A stretch of DNA of 5,522 nucleotides. Source: Synergistales bacterium. Its GTDB lineage: Bacteria; Synergistota; Synergistia; Synergistales; 79-D21. Below the pieces are notes generated by a model that saw nothing but the letters and a program-made list of their open reading frames with translations, did no database searches and was not told where the DNA came from. Each line of letters starts with the position of its first letter. The stretch's first letter is position 1. This document shows, one piece after another, positions 1 through 5,522 of the stretch. Location: the NCBI GenBank assembly GCA_015657435.1, contig JADLKH010000003.1:728214-733735 (forward strand). Reading direction: 5' to 3'. The translations under genes were made by a program, and so were the position numbers.

Positions 1-270
1 GGGCTCGGCCTGATGAGAGGCGTAGAGATCGTATCGAACAAGAAGACCCGGGAACCCTTTTCTCCATCGGTGAAAGCCGCCCAGAAACTGACGCAGGAAT
101 GCCTTGCCCGCGGTCTCGTGATCTACCCGGGCACAGGGCAGGCTGACGGCGTTACCGGGGATCAGTTCATGGTCGCCCCGCCTCTCATCGTCAGGAAAGA
201 GGAAATCGACGAGATCGCAACCCGGCTCGAAGAAGCGCTGAAGGCAACAGCCAAGGCCTTGCTGCCTTGA
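1..270 (+). CDS. Class III PLP-dependent aminotransferase, C-terminal fragment
   Basis: The last 89 codons of a gene that begins before the window; reading frame 1 is open from base 1 and ends at TGA 268-270. The segment matches the C-terminal small domain of class III (omega) aminotransferases: GLGLMRGVEIV at the start, the REPF motif, a 'RGLVIYPG' strand, then GDQFMVAPPLIV followed by the usual EEIDEI helix. Family members use pyridoxal phosphate to move an amino group, often a terminal or beta/gamma amino group, to a keto acid such as pyruvate or 2-oxoglutarate in the cytoplasm. The PLP-binding lysine and most substrate-contacting residues lie upstream and cannot be seen, so the substrate is open; 4-aminobutyrate, beta-alanine/3-aminobutyrate, diamine and similar roles are all possible. 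The next gene starts 44 bases downstream on the same strand with no visible terminator, so co-transcription is likely. The ATG at 13 is internal to the domain, not a start. Confidence 0.88.
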   Translation, partial: GLGLMRGVEIVSNKKTREPFSPSVKAAQKLTQECLARGLVIYPGTGQADGVTGDQFMVAPPLIVRKEEIDEIATRLEEALKATAKALLP

Positions 271-296
271 GAAAGGGTCCAAATCCGGAGAAAGAG

Positions 297-305
297 AAAG
301 GGGAG
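297..305 (+). promoter_or_regulatory. Ribosome binding site for the TAXI receptor gene
   Basis: The purine run AAAGGGGAG lies 9 bases before the ATG at 315. It supports that ATG over the in-frame TTG at 267, which overlaps the upstream stop codon, has no comparable site and would put 16 charged residues ahead of the signal peptide. Confidence 0.7.
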
Positions 306-314
306 TGCAAGGAA

Positions 315-1268
315 ATGAAGAAAGGGATCATTGCGGCGGTTCTCATCTCATCCCTCGTATTTGCAGGAACGGCACTGGCGGCAACCACTTTCATCACGAT
401 CGGTTCCGGCGGTGTGGGAGGCACTTATTACCCCTTGGGCGGAGCGATGGCCGAGGTCCTGAGCAAGGCGAACATCGACGTGAAGGCCACGTCCCGCTCG
501 ACCGCGGCCTCGAAGGAAAATTGCAGGCTGGTGGCGACCGACAAGGCCCAGATCGGCATGTCAATGGGTTCGGCCCTCTACCAGGCCGTCACGGGAACCG
601 AAGCCTTCACCCAGGACGGAAAACTTCCACTCGAGGTCCTGATGAACATGTACCCGGCTCCCCAGCACCTGGTCACTACCACCCGAACGGGAATCAAGAC
701 GCTTAACGACCTCAGGGGCAAGAAAGTATCGGTCGGTGCCGCAGGCGGAGGGGACCAGCTTTTGACCCTCATGATCCTGAAGGAAGCGGGAATCGATCCG
801 GATAAGGATTTCAGCAAGCAGCAGCTGACGCAGTCGGAAGGCGTGATGGCCCTGAAGGACGGGAACGTTGATGCCGTGTTCTGGAACTTCGCGGCCCCGG
901 GTTCCGCCGTTCTCGAACTTGCCGCTCAGCGTGACGTCGTCCTCGTGCCGATTCCTGCGGATGTCGTGAAAAAGGTCACGGCAAAGTACCCCTACCTTCT
1001 TTCCTACACCATCAAGGCCGGGACCTACCCGAAGGTTGACAGGGACGTCCTGACGATCGCCGATGCCAACTACCTGGTCGTCAAGAAGGGGATGGACGAG
1101 AAACTCTCTTACAACCTCATCAAGACGCTCATTGAGAACCAGAAGAAATTCATGGACGTCACCCCGCAGGCGGTTCACTTCAACCCCCAGGAAGCGAGCC
1201 TTGGCAAAGTGGCTCCGTTCACGTCGGGGGCCGTGAAGTACTTCAAGGAAAAAGGCGTCCAGATGTAG
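315..1268 (+). CDS. TAXI-family TRAP transporter solute-binding protein
   Basis: A 317-residue periplasmic receptor for a TRAP (tripartite ATP-independent) transporter, which captures a substrate and hands it to the membrane permease encoded next. Residues 1-22 form a classic Sec signal peptide: MKK, a hydrophobic core, then a TALA cleavage motif before ATTF. The mature protein opens with the TAXI hallmark ITIGSGGVGGTYYPLGG (about residues 27-43). DLRGKKVSVGAAGGGD at 132-147 marks the second lobe, and GVMALKDGNVDAVFW from residue 176 is the typical 'dG.iDA.f' segment of the family. Length is normal for the family. The few TAXI receptors characterised elsewhere bind glutamate-like amino acids or dicarboxylates, but ligand cannot be read from this sequence. 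The gene sits between an aminotransferase and the permease, and a stem-loop follows its stop codon. The family call is firm; the substrate is unknown. Confidence 0.95.
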   Translation: MKKGIIAAVLISSLVFAGTALAATTFITIGSGGVGGTYYPLGGAMAEVLSKANIDVKATSRSTAASKENCRLVATDKAQIGMSMGSALYQAVTGTEAFTQDGKLPLEVLMNMYPAPQHLVTTTRTGIKTLNDLRGKKVSVGAAGGGDQLLTLMILKEAGIDPDKDFSKQQLTQSEGVMALKDGNVDAVFWNFAAPGSAVLELAAQRDVVLVPIPADVVKKVTAKYPYLLSYTIKAGTYPKVDRDVLTIADANYLVVKKGMDEKLSYNLIKTLIENQKKFMDVTPQAVHFNPQEASLGKVAPFTSGAVKYFKEKGVQM

Positions 1269-1284
1269 CCTCCCCCCACAAGGC

Positions 1285-1316
1285 CCGGGACGGCGTCGAG
1301 GTTTGGCCCGTCCCGG
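1285..1316 (+). promoter_or_regulatory. Inter-cistronic GC-rich stem-loop between receptor and permease genes
   Basis: CCGGGACGG at 1285-1293 is exactly complementary to CCGTCCCGG at 1308-1316, giving a 9-bp stem that is almost all G-C, with a 14-base loop. It starts 16 bases after the receptor stop codon and ends 37 bases before the permease ATG. Only a short T-run (1330-1333) follows, well separated from the stem, so it is not a standard intrinsic terminator. Such hairpins between a binding-protein gene and its membrane-subunit gene often protect the upstream mRNA from 3' decay or cause partial termination, so that receptor outnumbers permease. That role is inferred here from position and structure only. 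Confidence 0.6.
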
Positions 1317-1353
1317 ACAAGGGGCGAGATTTTCCTGAAAGGGCCTGAAAAAC

Positions 1354-3276
1354 ATGGATGAAACCGACAAAATTGAAGAACTGATCGAGGAAGTCGAGGG
1401 GAAAAAACGAAAATTAGAAGGCTTTCCGGGGCTTCTCATTGCGGCCATTGCCATCGCGGCATCGTGCTTCCACCTCTACACCGCCGCTTTCGGGCTTCTC
1501 CCCGCAATGACGCAGAGAGCAATCCACTGGATGTTCATGGGATCCCTGATTTTCCTCCTCTACCCGGTTTCGAAGAAAAGATCGCTTAGAAAGATCGACA
1601 TCTGGGACTGGGCCTTTGCCGGTCTAGTTGTTGCGGCTTGTCTCTATATCCTCGTCAACTGGAACGCCATCTGTGATCGCGAAGGGATGCCGATCCCCTC
1701 GGACATTGTCATGGGGACGATCATGACCCTGCTGGTCATCGAGGCGACAAGGCGTTCCATGGGGTGGCCTCTTCCCCTCGTTGCCTCGATCGCGATCCTT
1801 TATGCCCTCTTTGGCCGCTATATGCCGGGGATGCTTGCTCACGCGGGTTTTCCCGTGTCCGAGCTGGCTCCGTTCTTTTACCTCAGGACCGACGGCATAT
1901 TCGGCATCCCGCTGGGTGTTTCCTCGACATTCATTTTCCTTTTCGTGCTTTTTGGTGCCGTCCTCAATATTTCAGGGGCGGGGCAATTCTTCATTGACAT
2001 TGCCCTTGCCCTGACGGGAAGAAGCACCGGAGGTCCCGCCAAGGCGGGCGTGGTGGCCTGCGGCCTTATGGGGACCGTGTCGGGCAGTTCCGTGGCGAAC
2101 GCCGTCACGACCGGTTCCTTCACGATTCCCTTGATGCGCCGCGCGGGCTATATGGACACAACTGCAGCGGGAATCGTCGCAGCTTCCTCGACCGGAGGCC
2201 AGATCATGCCGCCCGTCATGGGTGCGGCAGCCTTCATCATGGCCCAGTTCCTGGGGGTTTCCTACTGGGAAATCGTTGTTGCCGCCGCTCTTCCGGCAAC
2301 CCTGTATTTCGCCTCGATCTTCGCGATGGTTCATTTCAGGGCCGGAAAGATGGGCATAAAGGGGATGTCCAGGGAAGAACTTCCGCATCTGGGGCAGGTG
2401 TTCAAGAAAGGTTGGCATCTCCTAGTCCCCATCATCACCCTTGTCGTGTTCCTCGCGCTGGGCTATTCGCCGTCCAAGGCCGTTTTCTGGTCCCTTGTGG
2501 TCCTGATCGCCGTTACCTGGGTCGGGGCTAAGGAATACCGCATCACGCCCGAGAAATTGCTGAAATCGCTGATTGCCGGAGGGACTTCGGCAATCGAGGT
2601 GGCCGCAGCCTGCGCCTGCGCGGGCATCATCATCGGGGTCGTGGGCATCACGGGCCTCGGCCTGACCTTCTCGTCTTTCCTCCTGGATCTTTCCCACGGG
2701 ATCCTTCCCCTCACTCTTGCCTTGACGATGGTGGCCTCCCTCATTCTCGGCATGGGACTCCCGACCACGGCCAACTACGTGGTCTGCAGCACGATCATCG
2801 CTCCGGCACTCATGGGGATGAACGTTACGCCCATGGCGGCCCACCTGTTCATCTTCTACTTCGGGATCCTGGCCGACGTTACGCCTCCCGTAGCCCTGGC
2901 TGCCTATGCCGCATCGGGGGTCGCGGGGTCAAACCCGATGAAAACGGGATTCATGGCCTGCGTCATGGCCCTTGGCGGATTTCTCATTCCCTACATGTTC
3001 GTCTATAACAACGCGCTTCTATGCAGCGGATCTGTTTTTAATGTTTTGCTGGGGCTGGTCCCGGCCCTCATCGGAGTCATCGGCCTGGCGGCAGCAGTGC
3101 AAGGTTATTTTCTCCGCCCGATGAACCTCCCTTCGCGTCTGCTTTTCGGGGCGATACCCTTCCTGCTGATTTACCCCAGCCACGTCGCGGACCTGGTTGC
3201 GGCGGGTGTTGTCGCGGCCTATTTCTTCTATCAGAAACACAAAACCAGGGCGGACCTTGCCGAAGAGGAGGCATAA
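1354..3276 (+). CDS. TRAP transporter fused permease subunit (DctQM type)
   Basis: A 640-residue inner-membrane protein that joins the small (Q) and large (M) TRAP subunits in one chain, as is usual for TAXI systems; it imports the receptor's ligand using a sodium or proton gradient. A charged cytoplasmic leader (residues 1-23) precedes the Q-like part, with hydrophobic segments near 24-49, 56-72, 84-101 and 117-129 and the conserved EATRRSMGWPL at 130-140. The M part carries the family's most conserved block: GRSTGGPAKAG (222-232), GTVSGSSVANAVTTG (240-254), IPLMRRAGY (258-266) and SSTGGQIMPPVMGAAAF (278-294). GMGLPTTANY (466-475) and ADVTPPVALAAYAASG (about 507-522) are the second-repeat counterparts. 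I count roughly fifteen or more hydrophobic segments. A purine stretch GAAAGGG at 1337-1343 is a plausible ribosome site for ATG 1354. The chain ends after the last helix with a short charged tail, and I see none of the extra C-terminal domain found in longer relatives. The stop codon is one base from the next start. Confidence 0.96.
   Translation: MDETDKIEELIEEVEGKKRKLEGFPGLLIAAIAIAASCFHLYTAAFGLLPAMTQRAIHWMFMGSLIFLLYPVSKKRSLRKIDIWDWAFAGLVVAACLYILVNWNAICDREGMPIPSDIVMGTIMTLLVIEATRRSMGWPLPLVASIAILYALFGRYMPGMLAHAGFPVSELAPFFYLRTDGIFGIPLGVSSTFIFLFVLFGAVLNISGAGQFFIDIALALTGRSTGGPAKAGVVACGLMGTVSGSSVANAVTTGSFTIPLMRRAGYMDTTAAGIVAASSTGGQIMPPVMGAAAFIMAQFLGVSYWEIVVAAALPATLYFASIFAMVHFRAGKMGIKGMSREELPHLGQVFKKGWHLLVPIITLVVFLALGYSPSKAVFWSLVVLIAVTWVGAKEYRITPEKLLKSLIAGGTSAIEVAAACACAGIIIGVVGITGLGLTFSSFLLDLSHGILPLTLALTMVASLILGMGLPTTANYVVCSTIIAPALMGMNVTPMAAHLFIFYFGILADVTPPVALAAYAASGVAGSNPMKTGFMACVMALGGFLIPYMFVYNNALLCSGSVFNVLLGLVPALIGVIGLAAAVQGYFLRPMNLPSRLLFGAIPFLLIYPSHVADLVAAGVVAAYFFYQKHKTRADLAEEEA
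3265..3271 (+). promoter_or_regulatory. Ribosome binding site selecting a GTG start for the CoA-transferase alpha subunit
   Basis: GAGGAGG, inside the last codons of the permease gene, lies 6 bases before GTG 3278 but 18 bases before the in-frame ATG 3290. The spacing favours the GTG. The same stretch encodes the acidic end of the permease. Confidence 0.75.
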
Positions 3277-3277
3277 A

Positions 3278-3985
3278 GTGAAAAAAACAATGCCGCGGCC
3301 TGTCATTGGTGCGGAAAAGGCGGTCGGCTACATCCGGGATGGAATGTCCGTCATGATCGGGGGGTTCAACTACGGGGGCATTCCCTACACGCTGGTGGAT
3401 GCCCTTGCCGCGAGTGGAGTCAAGGATCTTCACCTGATTGCCAATGACACGGCCTACGCGAACGAGGAGCATCCGGAAGGAATCGGGCATGGCAAATTGG
3501 TCGTGAACAGACAGGTACGAAAGGTAACGGCATCCCACGTTGGGCTGAACAGGGAGACGGGGCGGCTTTTTAACGAGGGCAGGCTGGATTTGGAGCTCGT
3601 TCCGCAGGGAACCTTTGTCGAGAGGATACGCTGCGGGGGATTCGGACTGGGTGGTTTTCTCTCTCCAACGGGCGTCGGGACCATCTACGAGGAAGGCCGG
3701 CAAACGTTGGAAATCTCGGGGGAAAAATTCATCGTCGAATTGCCCCTCAAGGCAGACGTGGCGCTTATCCGGGCCTGCAAGGCCGATACCTGGGGGAACC
3801 TCATCTACGTCGGAACCAACAGGAATTTCAATCCCCTGATGGCGACAGCCGCCGATCTCGTCTTTGCAGAGGTGGATGAAATCGTCGAGGCGGGAGATCT
3901 CGACCCTGATTGCATCGTAACGCCGGGGATCCTGGTCGATGCCCTCGTCCTGAAAGGAGACAGCTACTATGCTTCCCGTACTTGA
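3278..3985 (+). CDS. atoD: 3-oxoacid (acetoacetate-type) CoA-transferase, subunit A
   Basis: The 235-residue alpha subunit of a two-subunit family I CoA-transferase, which with the next gene product moves CoA from a donor such as acetyl-CoA or succinyl-CoA to a short-chain or 3-oxo acid in the cytoplasm. Residues 21-36, DGMSVMIGGFNYGGIP, fit the CoA-transferase signature 1. LIANDTA (53-59), RKVTASHVG (81-89), LVPQGT (107-112) and SPTGVGT (129-135) closely follow E. coli AtoD as I recall it, as does NFNPL near the C-terminus. It is somewhat longer than E. coli AtoD (220 residues) because of a small insertion around residues 62-67 and an extended tail. GTG 3278 is chosen from the GAGGAGG site and lies one base after the permease stop, which suggests translational coupling. 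The conserved GGAG loop reads GGFG (Phe122). The symbol denotes similarity to AtoD; the substrate could instead be butyrate, another acyl acid or 3-oxoadipate. Confidence 0.93.
   Translation: MKKTMPRPVIGAEKAVGYIRDGMSVMIGGFNYGGIPYTLVDALAASGVKDLHLIANDTAYANEEHPEGIGHGKLVVNRQVRKVTASHVGLNRETGRLFNEGRLDLELVPQGTFVERIRCGGFGLGGFLSPTGVGTIYEEGRQTLEISGEKFIVELPLKADVALIRACKADTWGNLIYVGTNRNFNPLMATAADLVFAEVDEIVEAGDLDPDCIVTPGILVDALVLKGDSYYASRT
3953..3960 (+). promoter_or_regulatory. Ribosome binding site for CoA-transferase subunit B, inside subunit A
   Basis: AAAGGAGA within the end of the alpha-subunit gene lies 8 bases before ATG 3969 and supports the overlapping start. Encoding this site may explain part of the extended tail of the alpha subunit. 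Confidence 0.7.
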
Positions 3986-4640
3986 TGATGAGGTCGTCCG
4001 GCACCGTATCGCGAAAAGGATCGCCCTTGACCTCGAGGATCAGGCTGTCGTCAACCTCGGCATTGGGATCCCTACCCTTGTCTCGGATTATCTCCCTTCC
4101 GATCGCCAGATGATCCTGCAGACCGAAAACGGGGTGGTCGGGGCGGGCCCGATTCCTGATAAACCTGACTTGCGCTATATCGGGGCGGGTGGAAGGGCCT
4201 TGTCGCTGATACCCGGTTCCTCGATCGTGGCAAGCGACTTCAGTTTCGGGTTGATCAGGGGAGGGCACCTGGACGCCACGGTCCTGGGAACACTGGAAGT
4301 GGACGAGGAAGGAAGCCTTGCAAACTGGTGGATCCCGGGAAAACTGGTGCCGGGAATGGGCGGTGCCATGGACCTGGTGACCGGGGCGAAAAACGTCTAT
4401 GTCGCCACGACTCACTTGGACAAGAAGGGCAGGCCCAAGCTCGTCAGGAAATGCACCCTTCCTTTGACCGGCGTGGGAGTGGTGACGACGATCGTGACGG
4501 AGTTTTGTGTCGTCCGCAGGAAAGAGGAAAAGATGGTTCTCTGCGAAATCGCACCAGAAGTTTCGGTAGAAGAAGTGGTTGCGAATACCGGGATGACCCT
4601 GGTTATCCCCTCGAAACCCGAAACGATGCTCGGGATCTGA
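3969..4640 (+). CDS. atoA: 3-oxoacid (acetoacetate-type) CoA-transferase, subunit B
   Basis: The 223-residue beta subunit, which carries the catalytic glutamate that forms the covalent glutamyl-CoA intermediate. Residues 50-58 read LQTENGVVG, the family's active-site motif, with Glu53 (codon 4125-4127) as the expected nucleophile; the commoner form has Ser where this protein has Thr52. NLGIGIPTLV (29-38) precedes it. IRGGHLDATVLG, NWWIPGKLVPGMGGAMDLV and the later RKCTLPLTG follow E. coli AtoA closely; length is normal (E. coli AtoA has 216 residues). The gene overlaps the alpha subunit by 17 bases, an arrangement that favours equal production of two subunits of one complex. A thiolase follows after 43 bases, fitting activation of acetoacetate or a longer 3-oxo acid and then cleavage. 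The family is certain; the preferred acyl substrate is not. Confidence 0.94.
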   Translation: MLPVLDDEVVRHRIAKRIALDLEDQAVVNLGIGIPTLVSDYLPSDRQMILQTENGVVGAGPIPDKPDLRYIGAGGRALSLIPGSSIVASDFSFGLIRGGHLDATVLGTLEVDEEGSLANWWIPGKLVPGMGGAMDLVTGAKNVYVATTHLDKKGRPKLVRKCTLPLTGVGVVTTIVTEFCVVRRKEEKMVLCEIAPEVSVEEVVANTGMTLVIPSKPETMLGI

Positions 4641-4665
4641 AAAAAACGGGAAAACCGCGGAAGTG

Positions 4666-4674
4666 AAAGGTGGA
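4666..4674 (+). promoter_or_regulatory. Ribosome binding site for the thiolase gene
   Basis: AAAGGTGGA lies 9 bases before ATG 4684. The in-frame GTG at 4663 would start ahead of this site and add seven residues not usual at the N-terminus of thiolases, so ATG 4684 is preferred. Confidence 0.65.
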
Positions 4675-4683
4675 ATCCTTGAA

Positions 4684-5522
4684 ATGGGAAAACCCGTGAT
4701 TTTAAGTGCCTGCAGGACTGCCGGCGGGAAATTTGGGGGAACACTGAAAAACGTGGAGGCCACCGAACTCGGCGGAGTCGTCATCAAGGAGGCGATTTCG
4801 AGGAGCGGCGTACCGGTTGATTCTATCGAGGAAGTCGTCATGGGGAACGGCTGGCAGGCAGGGACCGGGGCAAATCCCGCTCGTATCGCCCTCTTCAAAG
4901 CCGGGCTTCCACAGTCCATTCCCGCCTTCACCGTCAACAAGCGATGTGGTTCGGGCCTGAAGGCCGTCATGCTCATCAGCGACAGAATCCGTCTTGGGGA
5001 TATCCGCTCAGGACTTGCGGGAGGCATGGAAAGCGCCTCGAATGCCCCCTATCTTTCCCAGGATGCCAGGTGGGGAGCACGCATGGGTGAAAAATCGCTT
5101 CTCGATGTGCTCCACAAGGACGGCTTCCTCTGTCCGCTTGCGGGAATGCTGATGGGAGCGACCGCTGAGGTCCTGGTGGAGGAATACTCGATATCGAGGG
5201 AGGAACAGGACCGATTTTCACTTGAAAGCCACAGGAAAGCCCTGGAGGCGATCGACAAAGGGTGGTTCAGTGAAGAAATCGTTCCCGTCCCGGTCAAGGA
5301 CAGGAAAAAGGGGACGATCCTGTTTGAACAGGACGAGATCCCGCTTCGGGACACATCCATGGAGGCACTCGCAAAACTTCCGGCGATATTCAAGAAGGAC
5401 GGGACGATCACTGCAGGCTCAAGTTCGGCTCTTTGCGACGCGGGTTCTGCGGTGGTGGTAGCGGACGGGGAATGGGCGACGGCAAATGGGTACAAGCCTA
5501 TGGCCGAGATTCTCGGCTACGC
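4684..5522 (+). CDS. Thiolase (acetyl-CoA C-acyltransferase), N-terminal part, runs off the window
   Basis: An open frame of 279 full codons plus two bases, unterminated at the window edge; a whole thiolase is about 390-400 residues. The enzyme condenses two acetyl-CoA or, in breakdown, splits 3-oxoacyl-CoA with free CoA. Residues 1-19 show the normal start (VILSACRTAGGKFGG). VNKRCGSGLKAV at 84-95 holds the nucleophilic cysteine Cys88 (codon 4945-4947). AGGMESASNAPYL (112-124), MGATAE (157-162), SREEQDRFSLESH (171-183) and LAKLPAIFKKDGTITAG (229-245) are all standard landmarks. The second active-site half (His of GHP and Cys of CxGGG) lies beyond the window. Odd points: Arg87 next to the nucleophile, Leu156 where biosynthetic thiolases have His, and SSSALCDAG instead of the usual NASGxNDGA. 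Placement after an AtoDA-type pair suggests an AtoB-like role, but these changes leave room for a different acyl chain. The symbol is left blank for that reason. Confidence 0.92.
   Translation, partial: MGKPVILSACRTAGGKFGGTLKNVEATELGGVVIKEAISRSGVPVDSIEEVVMGNGWQAGTGANPARIALFKAGLPQSIPAFTVNKRCGSGLKAVMLISDRIRLGDIRSGLAGGMESASNAPYLSQDARWGARMGEKSLLDVLHKDGFLCPLAGMLMGATAEVLVEEYSISREEQDRFSLESHRKALEAIDKGWFSEEIVPVPVKDRKKGTILFEQDEIPLRDTSMEALAKLPAIFKKDGTITAGSSSALCDAGSAVVVADGEWATANGYKPMAEILGY

Noticed and set aside
267..314. Upstream TTG start at 267 for the TAXI receptor, overlapping the aminotransferase stop.
   Set aside because: It would place 16 mostly charged residues before a textbook signal peptide, and the ribosome site at 297-305 fits ATG 315.
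1285..1333. Hairpin read as an intrinsic terminator separating two operons.
   Set aside because: The short T-run is 13 bases past the stem and only four bases long, and receptor and permease belong to one transporter, so full termination is unlikely.
561..1454. A 297-codon open frame on the minus strand.
   Set aside because: It is antisense to the TAXI receptor and the permease start and crosses the inter-cistronic hairpin. The product is rich in Arg, His and Gly with no family features.
3077..3703. A 208-codon minus-strand frame, and a 148-codon minus-strand frame at 1972-2418.
   Set aside because: Both are fully antisense to strongly supported genes and have shadow-like composition.
4641..4683. 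Possible promoter or terminator between the CoA-transferase and thiolase genes.
   Set aside because: The 43 bases are A/G-rich with a ribosome site, but I see no -35/-10 pair and no hairpin followed by a T-run.
3828..5027. A 399-codon open frame on the minus strand.
   Set aside because: It lies opposite the end of the CoA-transferase alpha gene, all of the beta gene and the start of the thiolase, all of which have clear family motifs. Its product is low-complexity, rich in Pro, Arg, His and Ser, with no recognisable domain; it is a by-product of codon bias.
1..5522. Search for tRNA genes, insertion sequences, long direct repeats or CRISPR repeats.
   Set aside because: Nothing convincing was seen by eye; almost the whole window is accounted for by the six coding regions.

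Overview
The window is a compact, entirely plus-strand stretch of bacterial DNA. By eye it is moderately GC-rich, with frequent AGG arginine codons and clear AGGAGG-type ribosome binding sites. It holds six protein-coding genes, the first and last cut by the window edges. I see no RNA genes, mobile elements, CRISPR arrays or long non-coding stretches. The gene content suits an anaerobic or facultative bacterium that lives on carboxylic or amino acids; TAXI-type TRAP transporters beside CoA-transferase genes would fit groups such as Desulfobacterota or Synergistota. That placement is a low-confidence inference, because no phylogenetic marker is present.

Layout: (1) positions 1-270, the C-terminal end of a class III PLP-dependent aminotransferase; (2) 315-1268, a secreted TAXI-family solute receptor of a TRAP transporter; (3) a short gap with a GC-rich stem-loop at 1285-1316; (4) 1354-3276, the fused DctQM-type TRAP permease; (5) 3278-3985 and 3969-4640, the alpha and beta subunits of an AtoDA-type (3-oxoacid/acetate) CoA-transferase, packed tightly against the permease and against each other; (6) 4684 to the window end, a thiolase (acetyl-CoA C-acyltransferase) still open at base 5522.

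The genes read as one catabolic operon. A TRAP importer brings in an organic anion or amino acid, an aminotransferase could convert an amino group to a keto group, the CoA-transferase activates a 3-oxo acid, and the thiolase splits the 3-oxoacyl-CoA into acetyl-CoA plus a shortened acyl-CoA. The arrangement resembles the E. coli ato operon (atoD-atoA-atoE-atoB), with a TAXI TRAP system in place of the AtoE permease and an aminotransferase upstream. One attractive but unproven reading is uptake and breakdown of a beta-amino acid such as 3-aminobutyrate, via acetoacetate. All families are known. The less ordinary points are the gene combination, the inter-cistronic stem-loop, and residue substitutions near the active sites of the CoA-transferase and the thiolase. 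I found no convincing sign of a wholly new type of system.
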